From an uncultured Bacteroidales bacterium (GTDB lineage: Bacteria; Bacteroidota; Bacteroidia; Bacteroidales; P3), in contig CAMUZR010000012.1 of NCBI GenBank assembly GCA_947165255.1, positions 19,775 through 83,774 on the forward strand: a stretch of DNA of 64,000 bases, given 5' to 3'. The notes below the pieces were generated by a model. It was not told where the DNA came from. It was given only the letters and a program-made list of their open reading frames with translations, and did not search any database. The translations under genes were made by a program, and so were the position numbers. Of this stretch, positions 16,960-25,814 are shown piece by piece. The first letter of the stretch is position 1; the number at the start of each line of letters is the position of its first letter.

Positions 16960-18381
16960 TTAGTTCAGCACCAATTCGGCAATATTTTCCACGTGCTGTG
17001 TGTGAGGGAACATGTCCACCGGCTGGATTCGCCCCACGCGGTACTTTGTCGAAAGAAGTTCCAAGTCGCGGGCCTGAGTGGCTGGGTTACAGCTCACATA
17101 GACAATCTTTCGCGGAGCCATGGCCAACAGTTGCTCCACCACCTTTTCATGCATTCCTGCGCGTGGTGGGTCGGTAATTACCACGTCGGGTTTGCCGTGT
17201 TGTGCAACAAATTCGGCTGTGAGCACCTTCGCCATGTCGCCTGCAAAGAATTCCGTATTGTCAATCTGGTTCTGCTGGGCGTTCTGCCGGGCTGCAATGA
17301 TAGAATCTTCAACGTATTCAATGCCCACCACTCGTTTGCACCTTCTGGCCAGGAAGAGAGCAATGGTGCCCGTGCCTGTGTAGAGGTCGTACACTAAGTC
17401 GTTCGGAGTCAGGTCGGCAAATTCTGCCGCAAAACTATAGAGCCTTTGTGCCTGGGGCGAGTTGGTCTGGTAGAAAGTCTGGGGGCGGATGGTGAAATGC
17501 AGCGGCGCAGCCCCCTCGAAACCCTCCATCACCTCCTCCACATGGTCCAGCCCGGCAAAGGTCATCGACGGAAGGTCGGCGTATGAGTCATTCATCTTGT
17601 CGTTCAAGATGTACTGGAGCGAAGTGATTTGTGGGAACCTGTCGCGCAGGTGTTCCATCAGTCCTTCCCAACCAGGATGTCTCTCGGCAATCACCACCAC
17701 CACCATCCACTGCCCTGTGCTAGTATTGCGAATGATAAGGTTGCGCAGGCAACCGGTGTGGTTGCGTATATCGTAGAAGGGAATCTCGTGTGCTATGGCA
17801 TAGTCGCGAGTGGCCAGCCGTATCTCATTGCTCAATTCTTCCTGTAGGGCGCATTGCTCAATGTTCAGCACCTTGTCGAAAAGGGTAGGAATGTGGAATC
17901 CGAGAGCCCCCGGTTCAGGTGGAGCGTCGGGTGAAGGAGGCTGCTCGTGCCACGCCTTGGTGGAAAAAGTATACTCCAACTTGTTTCGATAGTGGAAAAT
18001 CTTCTCCGAGCCACAGATAGGCCGCATTTGCGAGCAGTCGACGTGCCCCAGCCGTTCCAAATTGTCCTTCACCTGCTGCTGCTTGGCCGCCAGCTGGTCC
18101 GGGTAATTCAGGTTCTGCCACCGGCATCCCCCGCAGATCCCAAAGTGTGGGCATTGCAGCTCTGCGCGTTTTTCAGAGTAGTGCTTTATCTTAACCACGC
18201 GGCCTTCGGCATAGTTTTTCTTCTTCTTAATGACCTTCACATCGGCTATGTCGCCCGGAACGACAAAGGGAACAAACAGCACCATTCCCTCAATGCGGGC
18301 TATGGCCTTGCCTTCAGCGCCTATGTCAGTAATGAGCACGTCTTCCAGGATGGGCTGTTCCTTCGTTTTGCGCATTTTCAT
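16960..18381 (-). CDS. rlmD: 23S rRNA (uracil-C5)-methyltransferase RlmD/RumA family
   Basis: A 473-residue RNA m5U methyltransferase. The N-terminal TRAM domain (DVLITDIGAEGKAIARIEGM) binds RNA; the 4Fe-4S ligands are in CPHFGICGGCRWQN; the SAM-binding motif is LVYDLYTGTGTIALFLARRC; DPPRAGMHEKVVEQ and the catalytic Cys in IVYVSCNPATQARDL complete the active site. It probably methylates 23S rRNA U1939 (or U747). The lineage also has other paralogues of this family, so the exact uridine is uncertain. It lies downstream of rpmH on the same strand but is separated from it by a terminator-like hairpin. Confidence 0.88.
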   Translation of the reverse strand: MKMRKTKEQPILEDVLITDIGAEGKAIARIEGMVLFVPFVVPGDIADVKVIKKKKNYAEGRVVKIKHYSEKRAELQCPHFGICGGCRWQNLNYPDQLAAKQQQVKDNLERLGHVDCSQMRPICGSEKIFHYRNKLEYTFSTKAWHEQPPSPDAPPEPGALGFHIPTLFDKVLNIEQCALQEELSNEIRLATRDYAIAHEIPFYDIRNHTGCLRNLIIRNTSTGQWMVVVVIAERHPGWEGLMEHLRDRFPQITSLQYILNDKMNDSYADLPSMTFAGLDHVEEVMEGFEGAAPLHFTIRPQTFYQTNSPQAQRLYSFAAEFADLTPNDLVYDLYTGTGTIALFLARRCKRVVGIEYVEDSIIAARQNAQQNQIDNTEFFAGDMAKVLTAEFVAQHGKPDVVITDPPRAGMHEKVVEQLLAMAPRKIVYVSCNPATQARDLELLSTKYRVGRIQPVDMFPHTQHVENIAELVLN

Positions 18382-18404
18382 CTGTTTTTAGTTTTCATGT
18401 AAAC

Positions 18405-18440
18405 AAAAAAGAAGTACTGCACTACAATACTTCTTTTCTC
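18405..18440 (-). terminator. Hairpin terminator between rpmH and rlmD
   Basis: A 10-bp stem (plus-strand arms AAAAGAAGTA and TACTTCTTTT) with an 11-nt loop; on the minus strand it is followed by a T run, fitting termination or attenuation of rpmH transcription. Confidence 0.75.
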
Positions 18441-18479
18441 TTTGCAAAGAGTCTATAAAAATTGAATCCGAGGATTTAA

Positions 18480-18626
18480 TTATCGCTCGTCGGACACGCT
18501 CAGTTTTTTTCTGCCTTTTTTGCGGCGTGCGGCCAAAACTTTTCTTCCGTTAGCGGTAGACATTCTCTGGCGAAAACCGTGCTTATTGACTCTCTTTCTG
18601 CGTGATGGTTGAAATGTTCTCTTCAT
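18480..18626 (-). CDS. rpmH: 50S ribosomal protein L34
   Basis: A 48-residue, Arg/Lys-rich protein reading [20 protein letters not shown] at the start and ending [15 protein letters not shown]. The KRTFQPS start and the HGFRxRM motif are diagnostic of L34, a component of the large ribosomal subunit. It is preceded by a consensus promoter and followed by a hairpin terminator. The C-terminal SVSDER tail is a short extension of the kind seen in Bacteroidota L34. Confidence 0.96.
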   Translation of the reverse strand: MKRTFQPSRRKRVNKHGFRQRMSTANGRKVLAARRKKGRKKLSVSDER

Positions 18627-18648
18627 TTTTTCTCAATTTTTGGAGTTG

Positions 18649-18679
18649 CAAAAGTACGAACTTTTTTTCAATTGGCAAG
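18649..18679 (-). promoter_or_regulatory. Promoter of rpmH
   Basis: On the minus strand TTGC (18679-18676) is followed after 19 nt by TACTTTTG (18656-18649), an exact -7 match, about 22 nt from the start codon. Confidence 0.7.
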
Positions 18680-18780
18680 AAAAAAAACACTCTTTTATTA
18701 GCGTTATAACGTAAAGTAATGATTTATAAATAGATGTGTAAAAGCGGCAATTGTTTTTTTATCAGTTCGAAAAAAATCTG

Positions 18781-18788
18781 TACCTTTG
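18781..18788 (+). promoter_or_regulatory. Promoter -7 element of the secG operon
   Basis: TACCTTTG matches TAnnTTTG and decides the start of the next gene: the in-frame ATG at 18734 lies upstream of it, while the ATG at 18824 lies about 35 nt downstream. Confidence 0.7.
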
Positions 18789-18823
18789 CAGGCGCAAATT
18801 GCGCAGTGAAATACGTTTGTATA

Positions 18824-19534
18824 ATGGATAAAAATACCTTTAGCAAGCTCATGGACCACCCTGGGGTCGTCAATCCCGAACAGTGGGAGGAGTTGCGGCA
18901 AGAGCGTGACCGCTATCCCTTCAGTGCCCCACTGCAGGTGCTTTCGCTTTTGGCCGACAAGACCAATGGAGTGGCGTTGTGGGAAAAACAGTCACTTCCC
19001 CGGGTGTCGCTCTATTTTCGTGACATCCAACGTCTCAACGAGCAGTTGGAGGCAGTCTCGCGCCCGTCGGTCCGTCCTGCGGTCCAGGTTCCTGCCGAGC
19101 CTATCGCCCCGCCTGCAGCTGCAATCACTCAACCCACCGCTCCCCCTCCGGCCCAGCCTGCTCCCGTCCCCACTCCCGAAGTCGACGAGGGGCCGTTCGA
19201 CATCCTCCAAGCCATCAATTCCTATCAAGAGGTCTCTTTCAAGACAGCGCCCAAGAGCGTAATTCTTACCAATTTTTTGGAAAAAGACGGCGGAATCAAG
19301 CTCTCCGACGATGGATTTGAGGTTGTTCCCGTTCAAGAACTTGCCAAAAAAAGTATCCGAGCCAACGATTCGTTAGAGTCTGAAACACTTGCACTTGTGC
19401 TCGAAAAACAAGGCAAATTGGCTCAGGCTTTGGCCATGTATGAAAAATTAATGGTCAATAATCCCGAAAAAAGTAGTACTTTTGCAGTTCGAATTTCCGC
19501 TCTGAAAGAACGGCTGAATGAAGAAATAAAATGA
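18824..19534 (+). CDS. secG-linked hypothetical protein with C-terminal TPR-like motif
   Basis: A 236-residue cytoplasmic protein, start chosen downstream of the promoter. The N-terminal domain (KNTFSKLMDHPGVVNPEQWE, RYPFSAPLQVLSLLADK) is followed by a Pro/Ala-rich linker (residues about 90-130) and a C-terminal helical segment (SETLALVLEKQGKLAQALAM, YEKLMVNNPEKSSTFAVRIS) that is a single TPR-like pair. A gene of this type preceding secG is common in Bacteroidales; its function is unknown. It ends 23 nt before secG and shares its promoter. Confidence 0.75.
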   Translation: MDKNTFSKLMDHPGVVNPEQWEELRQERDRYPFSAPLQVLSLLADKTNGVALWEKQSLPRVSLYFRDIQRLNEQLEAVSRPSVRPAVQVPAEPIAPPAAAITQPTAPPPAQPAPVPTPEVDEGPFDILQAINSYQEVSFKTAPKSVILTNFLEKDGGIKLSDDGFEVVPVQELAKKSIRANDSLESETLALVLEKQGKLAQALAMYEKLMVNNPEKSSTFAVRISALKERLNEEIK

Positions 19535-19557
19535 ATAAATAATTAATATTAATTACA

Positions 19558-19902
19558 ATGTACACCGTTATTGTTATCCTTATCCTGCTTGTATGCCTGT
19601 TTCTGGCCGTGGTTGTTTTGATACAGAACTCCAAAGGTGGCGGACTTGCTGCCAACTTCAGTGCCCCCAACCAGATTATGGGTGTTCGCAAGACTACCGA
19701 GACCATTGAGAAAATCACTTGGGGTTTGGCCATCGCTTTGGTGGTACTTTCTCTTTTCGCCACCATCGCTATTCCCCGTCACAGCAACGAGTCTGTTATC
19801 GAAACCCAGGTTGACCCCAACGCCACCAACGTCAATGCAGTTCCCGCTGCCACCGTGCCCGCCACTGCTCCCGTTGAGGCTCCTGCTCCCGAGGCTGAAT
19901 AA
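19558..19902 (+). CDS. secG: Preprotein translocase subunit SecG
   Basis: A 114-residue inner-membrane protein with two transmembrane segments (VIVILILLVCLFLAVVVLIQ and WGLAIALVVLSLFATIAI) joined by the conserved cytoplasmic loop NSKGGGLAANFSAPNQIMGV and KTTETIEKITW. The C-terminus is an Ala/Pro-rich tail usual in Bacteroidota SecG. It assists SecYE-mediated export. A terminator follows immediately. Confidence 0.93.
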   Translation: MYTVIVILILLVCLFLAVVVLIQNSKGGGLAANFSAPNQIMGVRKTTETIEKITWGLAIALVVLSLFATIAIPRHSNESVIETQVDPNATNVNAVPAATVPATAPVEAPAPEAE

Positions 19903-19925
19903 TTAATCCAGACAAGCAAATACGA

Positions 19926-19960
19926 GGAGATTCGCCCCTTCCGGGTGAACCTCCTTTTTT
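19926..19960 (+). terminator. Rho-independent terminator of the secG operon
   Basis: An 11-bp stem with one mismatch (arms GGAG-A-TTCGCCC and GGGTGAA-C-CTCC), a 5-nt loop and six T residues. A GTG codon in frame with the helicase gene lies inside the 3' arm at 19945, which argues against its use as a start. Confidence 0.88.
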
Positions 19961-19971
19961 GCACCCAAACA

Positions 19972-21399
19972 GTGGAACGCGTCGTAAACTTCATCCTGTC
20001 CCATTTTCCCCACCAGCCTACTGCCGGACAGTTGGCGGCTTGTGGCAGACTGGTCGAATTCCTATACGACCCCGACCCTCTGGCATCCTTTGTGCTCAAG
20101 GGCTATGCCGGCACCGGCAAAACCTCTCTCGTCAGCGCCCTCATCAAGTCGGCCCCGGCCCTGCGCATCAAAACCGTCCTGCTTGCCCCCACGGGCCGTG
20201 CCGCCAAAGTGCTCTCTGGCTATGCCGGGCGGCCTGCCTACACCATCCACAAGAAAATCTACCAAACCATCACCGACGCCAACGGCATCATGCGCATGGC
20301 CCGGGCGCTCAACAAGCACACCTACACCCTCTTCATTGTCGACGAGGCATCCATGATAGGCCTTTCCGACGAGTCAGGCATGGGTCGTCGCAGCCTTTTG
20401 GAAGACCTTATCGACTACGTGGTCGAAGGCAGCCATTGCCGTCTCATGCTCATCGGCGACACCGCCCAGCTGCCCCCAGTGGGTTCCGACGAAAGCCCCG
20501 CGCTCGACCTGGAGTACCTCCGTGCCGTGTCGCAACTCAAGGTCTACCACTACGAACTCACCGAAGTCGTCCGCCAACAGCATTTTTCGGGCATCCTCCT
20601 GAACGCCACCATGCTGCGCACACAGATCGCCCGCCTCAACCAGTCTGATTCCCCCCAGCTTCCTCTTTTCGACCTCACCGACTGTCAGGACATAGTGCGC
20701 CTCAGTGGCGCCGACCTCGAAGAGGTACTCAACCAAGAATACTCCGGCGACCGTCTCGACCAGGTGGCCATCGTCACCCGCAGCAACAAGCGCGCCAACC
20801 TCTTCAACCAGGAAATCCGCAACCGGGTACTCTTCCGCGAACAAGAAGTCAACGCCGGCGACTACCTCATGGTAGTCAAAAACAACTATTTCTGGCTCGA
20901 TGCCGACAGCGGCATCGGCTTCATTGCCAACGGCGACATTGTCGAGGTCCAAAGCATCCGAAACCATCAGGAACTCTACGGCTTCCATTTCGTCGACGCC
21001 ACCCTCCGTTTTGTCGATTACCCCGAAGCCCCACACCAAGACTGCAAACTCCTGCTCGAAACGCTCCATAGCGACTCCCCCTCCCTCACCCACGACGAGT
21101 CGCAGCGCCTCTTCTATGCCGTCATGGAGGACTATGCCGACATTCCCCACAAGGCCGACCGCCTCAAGGCCGTAAAAAACGACCCCTACTACAACGCCCT
21201 CCAGGTCAAATTCTCCTATGCCCTCACCTGCCATAAGACCCAGGGCGGCCAGTGGGACACCGTCATCATCGACCAAGGCTACCTGACCGACGAAATGATC
21301 GACTGCGAATACCTCCGCTGGCTCTACACCGCCGTCACCCGGGCCACCCGCAAAGTCTATCTGCTAAATTTCCGCGACAATTTTTTCGCCGAGGAATAA
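19972..21399 (+). CDS. RecD-like ATP-dependent helicase (AAA/UvrD C-terminal type)
   Basis: A 475-residue superfamily-1 helicase. Walker A is LKGYAGTGKTSLVSAL, motif II (Walker B) is TLFIVDEASMIGL, motif III LMLIGDTAQLPPVGSDESPA, and the C-terminal motifs are KFSYALTCHKTQGGQWDTVI and LRWLYTAVTRATRKVYLLNF. This is the short RecD2-like form common in Bacteroidota, acting in DNA repair or recombination. I start at GTG 19972 (translated as MERVVNFILSHF) because the GTG at 19945 is within the secG terminator; no ATG is available nearby. Confidence 0.85.
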   Translation: MERVVNFILSHFPHQPTAGQLAACGRLVEFLYDPDPLASFVLKGYAGTGKTSLVSALIKSAPALRIKTVLLAPTGRAAKVLSGYAGRPAYTIHKKIYQTITDANGIMRMARALNKHTYTLFIVDEASMIGLSDESGMGRRSLLEDLIDYVVEGSHCRLMLIGDTAQLPPVGSDESPALDLEYLRAVSQLKVYHYELTEVVRQQHFSGILLNATMLRTQIARLNQSDSPQLPLFDLTDCQDIVRLSGADLEEVLNQEYSGDRLDQVAIVTRSNKRANLFNQEIRNRVLFREQEVNAGDYLMVVKNNYFWLDADSGIGFIANGDIVEVQSIRNHQELYGFHFVDATLRFVDYPEAPHQDCKLLLETLHSDSPSLTHDESQRLFYAVMEDYADIPHKADRLKAVKNDPYYNALQVKFSYALTCHKTQGGQWDTVIIDQGYLTDEMIDCEYLRWLYTAVTRATRKVYLLNFRDNFFAEE

Positions 21400-21433
21400 T
21401 AATTATAGTAAAATTTAGTTATACTCCATAACT

Positions 21434-21470
21434 GGACCTCTCACAGCGCAGAGGTCCACTAGGCTCTTTT
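21434..21470 (+). terminator. Hairpin after the helicase gene
   Basis: A perfect 8-bp stem (GGACCTCT / AGAGGTCC) with an 8-nt loop; the T run (CTCTTTT) begins some 9 nt after the stem, so termination may be weak. Confidence 0.5.
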
Positions 21471-21484
21471 AAAACTCCGAACCC

Positions 21485-23974
21485 ATGAAAAACGGTCAAC
21501 TCCAGAAAATGAAGATGCAGCAGAAGCTCTCCCCCCAACAACTTCTGCTCATGAGGCTGCTGCAACTCCCAGTCACCGACCTAGAGCAGCGCCTCAAAGA
21601 AGAGGTGGAAAAGAACCCCATGCTCGAAGTGTCCACCGAACCCAGCAATATGGTGGAGTCTCTTCCCCAAAGCAGTATCGAAAACTCTGGTGCCGATGAG
21701 GGAATCGACACCGAAGACGACGACTACAGCTATCGCGAGCGGCAGGAACGTGACAAGAATCAGGATGTCCACGAGCCGGTCTTCGTCTCCGAAGCCACTT
21801 TTGGCGACCATCTCATGGAACAGCTCTCCATGCGCAATCTCACTCCGCGTCAGGAAGATATAGCCCAAGAATTAATCGGTAGCCTCGACGATGCAGGCTA
21901 TGTGGGCCGCGACATCGACCTCATCGCCAACGACCTCGCCTTTACCCAAGGCATCGAGGTCTCGCCCCAGGAGGTCGAAGAGGTGCTTCTCGAAGTGCAA
22001 AAACTCGACCCCCCAGGCATTGCCGCCCGCAACCTCAGAGAGTGCCTATCCATTCAGCTCCACCGTTCCGAAGAACAGGACGACGCCACCCGTTGGGCAA
22101 TCTTAGTCGTCGACCAGTGCTTCGATTATTTCGTCAAGCACAACTACGACCACATCATGGAAACCCTCTCACTCACCGAAGACCAGCTGGATGCCGCCAC
22201 CAACCGCATCCGCCGCCTCAATCCCAAGCCCGGCGCAGGCGAGAGCGAAACCTCCCATGCCCATTACGTCATCCCCGACTTCATCGTCACCAACCAAGAC
22301 GGCCAGCTCAACCTCATGCTCAACGACGGCCATCTGCCACAGCTCCAGCTCAACGACTATTACCAAGCAATGCTGCAGGAGTACTCCGCCAAGAAGCAGC
22401 TCTCGCCTGGCGAGAAAGAGGCCTTTGACTTCCTTCGCAACAACAGCGACAGCGCCAACATGCTCATCGACACCCTCGGCCAACGCCACGTCACCATGCT
22501 CCGCGTCATGCAGGCCATCCTCCGCTGTCAGCGCACTTTCTTCATCACCGGCGACAGCGCCGACCTGCGGCCCTTGCTGCAGAAAGATGTGGCCGAAAAG
22601 ACCGGCTACGACATCTCCACCATCTCCCGTGTGGTCAACAGCAAATATGTCCAGACCGAGTTCGGCACCTTCCTTCTCAAAGAGTGCTTCTCCCAGGCCA
22701 TTACAGGGGGCGACGGCCAGGCCGTGGCCACCGAATCGGTCCGCCAGGTACTGCAGGCCGCCATCGATGCCGAGGACAAGAAAAACCCGCTCTCCGACGA
22801 AGCCCTCTCACAGCTTCTCAAGGAGCAGGGTTTCCCCGTGGCCCGCCGCACGGTGGCCAAGTATCGCGAGATGTTGGGCATTCCCGTCTGCCGCCTCCGT
22901 CGCCAGTTAAAAGTGATTGCCCTCCTGATGATGCTTGCCCTCTCCGGCTCTGCCTTCGCCCAGCAACCCCGACAGGAGAGCTATTTCGACTCCCTCATCA
23001 ACGCCCGCATCCGCGAGGGGCAAATCAAGTCCCGCACCCTCAATGCCGACAACGGCGCCGCCAAAGGGAAAAACCGCAACCCCAAGGGCGTCAACGCCCC
23101 CAACCGGGGTGCCCTCGAAATCCATGAACCCGAACCCGATCCCACCGCCATCGACACCGCCTTGGCCCTCGGCGACGAACTCATCGACGTCATGTACGAC
23201 GCCTCCCTTCCCGCCCCCTCGCAGCTGTGGTACGGGCGCAGCCTCTCCGGTGCCCATGTGCGCATGGCCACCATACCCATGGACTCCCTTCCCGACGAAA
23301 TCTCCATTCAGCTGCTCAAAGGCAACGAAAAATTTTGTTTCCCCGTAAAGAACATCAAAACCTCGCCCTACGGGTGGCGGTGGAACCGTCCCCACAGGGG
23401 GGTCGACATACGGCTCAACATAGGCGACCCGGTGCACTGCGCCTTCAACGGCGTGGTGCGCATTGCCCGCCCCATGGGAGCCTACGGCAACCTGGTAGTG
23501 GTGCGGCACTACAACGGCCTGGAAACCGTCTATGGCCATCTCTCCAAAATCAAAGTCAAACCCCTCCAGGTGGTCACGGCCGGCCAAGTGCTGGGCCTGG
23601 GCGGTAGCACCGGACGCTCCACCGGCCCCCACCTCCATTTCGAAGTCCGGTTCCAATACGAAGCCTTCGACCCCGAATGGATTCTCGATTTCTCCGACTA
23701 CTCGCTCCGCACCCGCCGCCTCTATCTCGACAAAACCTACTTCGGCATCCGCAAGCCCCGTTCGGGCGAAGACCTGGCCTACAAGGCCGACAAAAGCATC
23801 GTGCCCGAGGAGCTGCCCAAGCCCAAATCCAACAACCCCCTCTATGCCACCATCAAAAAGGGCGAAGACCTCGATGCTTTTGCCAAGCGCAATTTCACCA
23901 CCTCCGAAAAGGTAAAAGACCTCAACCCCGGCGAACGCAAATTCAAGTCCGGCACACGTCTGCGGGTGAGGTAG
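21485..23974 (+). CDS. rpoN: RNA polymerase sigma-54 factor RpoN fused in frame to a secreted M23 peptidase
   Basis: One 829-codon frame encodes two proteins. Residues 1-475 are a complete sigma-54: Q-rich region I (QKMKMQQKLSPQQLLLMRLL), core-binding region, and the RpoN box ARRTVAKYRE (453-462) that reads the -24 element. Residues from about 475 read as a signal peptide (LKVIALLMMLALSGSAFAQ), then an M23 metallopeptidase domain with zinc ligands HRGVD (637-641) and HLHFE (716-720), and a LysM-like C-terminus (residues about 785-829). No stop separates the parts. The peptidase may be made separately from an internal GTG at 22913 or ATG at 22928. A lost stop/start, a true fusion or an assembly error are possible; a buried signal peptide makes one functional polypeptide unlikely. 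Confidence 0.85.
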   Translation: MKNGQLQKMKMQQKLSPQQLLLMRLLQLPVTDLEQRLKEEVEKNPMLEVSTEPSNMVESLPQSSIENSGADEGIDTEDDDYSYRERQERDKNQDVHEPVFVSEATFGDHLMEQLSMRNLTPRQEDIAQELIGSLDDAGYVGRDIDLIANDLAFTQGIEVSPQEVEEVLLEVQKLDPPGIAARNLRECLSIQLHRSEEQDDATRWAILVVDQCFDYFVKHNYDHIMETLSLTEDQLDAATNRIRRLNPKPGAGESETSHAHYVIPDFIVTNQDGQLNLMLNDGHLPQLQLNDYYQAMLQEYSAKKQLSPGEKEAFDFLRNNSDSANMLIDTLGQRHVTMLRVMQAILRCQRTFFITGDSADLRPLLQKDVAEKTGYDISTISRVVNSKYVQTEFGTFLLKECFSQAITGGDGQAVATESVRQVLQAAIDAEDKKNPLSDEALSQLLKEQGFPVARRTVAKYREMLGIPVCRLRRQLKVIALLMMLALSGSAFAQQPRQESYFDSLINARIREGQIKSRTLNADNGAAKGKNRNPKGVNAPNRGALEIHEPEPDPTAIDTALALGDELIDVMYDASLPAPSQLWYGRSLSGAHVRMATIPMDSLPDEISIQLLKGNEKFCFPVKNIKTSPYGWRWNRPHRGVDIRLNIGDPVHCAFNGVVRIARPMGAYGNLVVVRHYNGLETVYGHLSKIKVKPLQVVTAGQVLGLGGSTGRSTGPHLHFEVRFQYEAFDPEWILDFSDYSLRTRRLYLDKTYFGIRKPRSGEDLAYKADKSIVPEELPKPKSNNPLYATIKKGEDLDAFAKRNFTTSEKVKDLNPGERKFKSGTRLRVR

Positions 23975-24135
23975 CATAATCGTTTATGGGTTCGGTAGTC
24001 GGCGCCTGCCTCCAGTGCCGCACCACGTCCGGTGCCCCGCAGCAGGCCTTGCCAACGGCCCTCCCCGTCTCTTCTCCCCTTGATTTTTCCGGCCAACGCC
24101 CTTAATCGAATAAGAATAATAAAACCAGCAATATC
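23975..24135. other. Short intergenic region before fmt
   Basis: This 161-nt stretch is GC-rich and turns A-rich just before fmt. I see no promoter consensus, hairpin with T run, or ORF in it. Confidence 0.3.
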
Positions 24136-25077
24136 ATGAAAGTAGTATTTATGGGAACTCCCGACTTCGCCGTCGCCTCGTTAGACGCAATCGTCCAGGC
24201 GGGATACGAAGTGGCCGGCGTGGTCACCGTGCCCGACCGACAGACCGGCCGAGGGCTCAAAGTCACCTGCTCTCCGGTCAAAAACTATGCCCTCCAGCAC
24301 CATCTGCCCCTCCTGCAGCCCGAGAAACTGCGCGACCCCCAGTTCCAGGCCGACCTCCGCGCCTGGAATGCCGACATCTTCGTCGTGGTGGCCTTCCGCA
24401 TGCTCCCCCAGACGGTCTGGGCCATGCCCCCCATGGGCACCTTCAACCTCCACGCCTCCCTGCTGCCGCAGTACCGCGGTGCCGCCCCCATCAACTGGGC
24501 TATCATCAACGGCGAGAAAGAGACAGGTGTCACCACCTTCATGCTCAACGAACGCATCGACGAGGGCGGCATACTCCTCCAGCGCACCACCCCCATCACT
24601 GCCGACGACGATGCCGAGAGCCTCCACGACCGGCTGGCCTCCATGGGCAGCGGCATGGTGGTAGAAACCCTGCGCGGACTGGAACAGGGCACCCTCAGGC
24701 CGCAGCCGCAGCAGGCTTCCGGGCCGCTGTCGCCGGCACCCAAAATCTTCAAGGCCGACTGTGCCATCAACTGGAATCAGCCAGGGCAGCGCGTGGTCGA
24801 CTTCATCCGCGGCCTCTCGCCCTATCCGGCTGCCACCATGGCCATGGAAGACGAGCAAGGCCGCCAGTTCTCCTTCAAAGTGTACCAGGCCTCCTTCCAC
24901 CCCGCATCGGACAGCATTGTGGGACAGGTAGTAACAGACCAAAAAACATTCCAAAAAATAGGAGTAAAAGATGGTTTTGTCCACATTTTGAGCCTCCAAC
25001 TCAGCGGTAAAAGGCGCATTTCTGTTGAAGAATTTTTACGCGGATATAATATAATCAACTGGAAACTAGTGTATTAA
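24136..25077 (+). CDS. fmt: Methionyl-tRNA formyltransferase
   Basis: A 313-residue enzyme that formylates initiator Met-tRNA using 10-formyl-THF. Conserved features: N-terminus VVFMGTPDFAVASLDAIV, the formyl-binding region FNLHASLLPQYRGAAPINWA with Asn/His catalytic residues, GVTTFMLNERIDEGGILLQ containing the catalytic Asp, and the C-terminal OB-like tRNA-binding domain from about residue 205 (PKIFKADCAINWNQPGQRVV). Length is standard. It is followed by a T-rich stretch and then the HU promoter. Confidence 0.95.
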   Translation: MKVVFMGTPDFAVASLDAIVQAGYEVAGVVTVPDRQTGRGLKVTCSPVKNYALQHHLPLLQPEKLRDPQFQADLRAWNADIFVVVAFRMLPQTVWAMPPMGTFNLHASLLPQYRGAAPINWAIINGEKETGVTTFMLNERIDEGGILLQRTTPITADDDAESLHDRLASMGSGMVVETLRGLEQGTLRPQPQQASGPLSPAPKIFKADCAINWNQPGQRVVDFIRGLSPYPAATMAMEDEQGRQFSFKVYQASFHPASDSIVGQVVTDQKTFQKIGVKDGFVHILSLQLSGKRRISVEEFLRGYNIINWKLVY

Positions 25078-25141
25078 TCCAACTCCTTTTTTTTTAACAA
25101 ATTATTTTTCAACAAAAACCCACTGATTATAAAAAAAAGTA

Positions 25142-25149
25142 TATATTTG
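25142..25149 (+). promoter_or_regulatory. Promoter -7 element of the HU gene
   Basis: TATATTTG is an exact TAnnTTTG match in an A/T-rich region, about 43 nt upstream of the ATG at 25192. Confidence 0.65.
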
Positions 25150-25191
25150 CAACCGAAAATTAATAATAGTAACCCTATAAAAACGTTTGTT

Positions 25192-25452
25192 ATGAACAAA
25201 GCCGAATTGGTTGCCGCTATGGCCGAAAAAGCCGGCCTCACAAAAGTTGATGCCGCTAAAGCGTTGAATGCTTATGTAGATGTCGTTAAAGATCAGCTCA
25301 AAAAGGGCGAAAAAGTCACCCTGATTGGTTTTGGCACCTTTGATGTTGTCAGCCGTCCTGCCCGCACTGGTCGTAATCCCCGCACTGGTGCTAAGATCAA
25401 GATTGCTGCCAAGAAATCCGCTAAGTTTAGAGCAGGCAAAGGCCTCATCTAA
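25192..25452 (+). CDS. hup: HU family DNA-binding protein
   Basis: An 86-residue histone-like protein. It begins [20 protein letters not shown] and has the arm motif [20 protein letters not shown] with the DNA-intercalating Pro in RNPRTG, then the C-terminal helix [14 protein letters not shown] bends DNA and organises the nucleoid. I use the ATG at 25192, downstream of the promoter; the in-frame upstream extension would cross the promoter. It stands alone between a promoter and a terminator. Confidence 0.95.
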   Translation: MNKAELVAAMAEKAGLTKVDAAKALNAYVDVVKDQLKKGEKVTLIGFGTFDVVSRPARTGRNPRTGAKIKIAAKKSAKFRAGKGLI

Positions 25453-25483
25453 TTAGATAAGACTTTAAGACATTTTCTTCTCA

Positions 25484-25515
25484 GGCCGTGGCGTTCAGCC
25501 GCGGCTTTTTATTTT
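25484..25515 (+). terminator. Rho-independent terminator of the HU gene
   Basis: An 8-bp stem (GCCGTGGC / GCCGCGGC, one G-T pair) with loop GTTCA is followed by TTTTTATTTT. Confidence 0.88.
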
Positions 25516-25744
25516 CCCATTTCCCCGTCCCGCCCTCCGCCTCCGTAGCTTTTCCCGCAGGGTGGGGCACGGCCTGTCGGTATTCGTTTGGCGGCCTACA
25601 GTTCTTCGATAGCACAAACAAGGAACGATAGGCCAACTGACGAGGACATATAGAAGATGTGACGGAGGTGGACCTATCTTACCCTCCCGAAACGGCGTGC
25701 GGGCAGCGGCGCCGATGGGTGGAGGTGGATGTGGCGGTGGGAAT
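25516..25744. other. Non-coding stretch between two convergent terminators
   Basis: The region between the HU terminator and the terminator of the S46 peptidase gene is GC-rich and contains short overlapping ORFs without protein-like composition. I see nothing functional in it. Confidence 0.3.
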
Positions 25745-25793
25745 AAAAAGCAGCCCCGCTGCGGTGTGCTGGGCACACGTTGGGCGGGGCTGC
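25745..25793 (-). terminator. Terminator of the S46 peptidase gene
   Basis: A nested hairpin: outer 10-bp stem (plus-strand arms GCAGCCCCGC and GCGGGGCTGC) and inner GTGTGC/GCACAC; on the minus strand it ends in TTTTTATT. Confidence 0.88.
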
Positions 25794-25814
25794 AGTTGTA
25801 CTATATGGAACGGA

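Noticed and set aside
24181..24999. 272-codon ORF antisense to fmt
   Set aside because: Gly/Val/His-rich shadow frame opposite a clear fmt gene.
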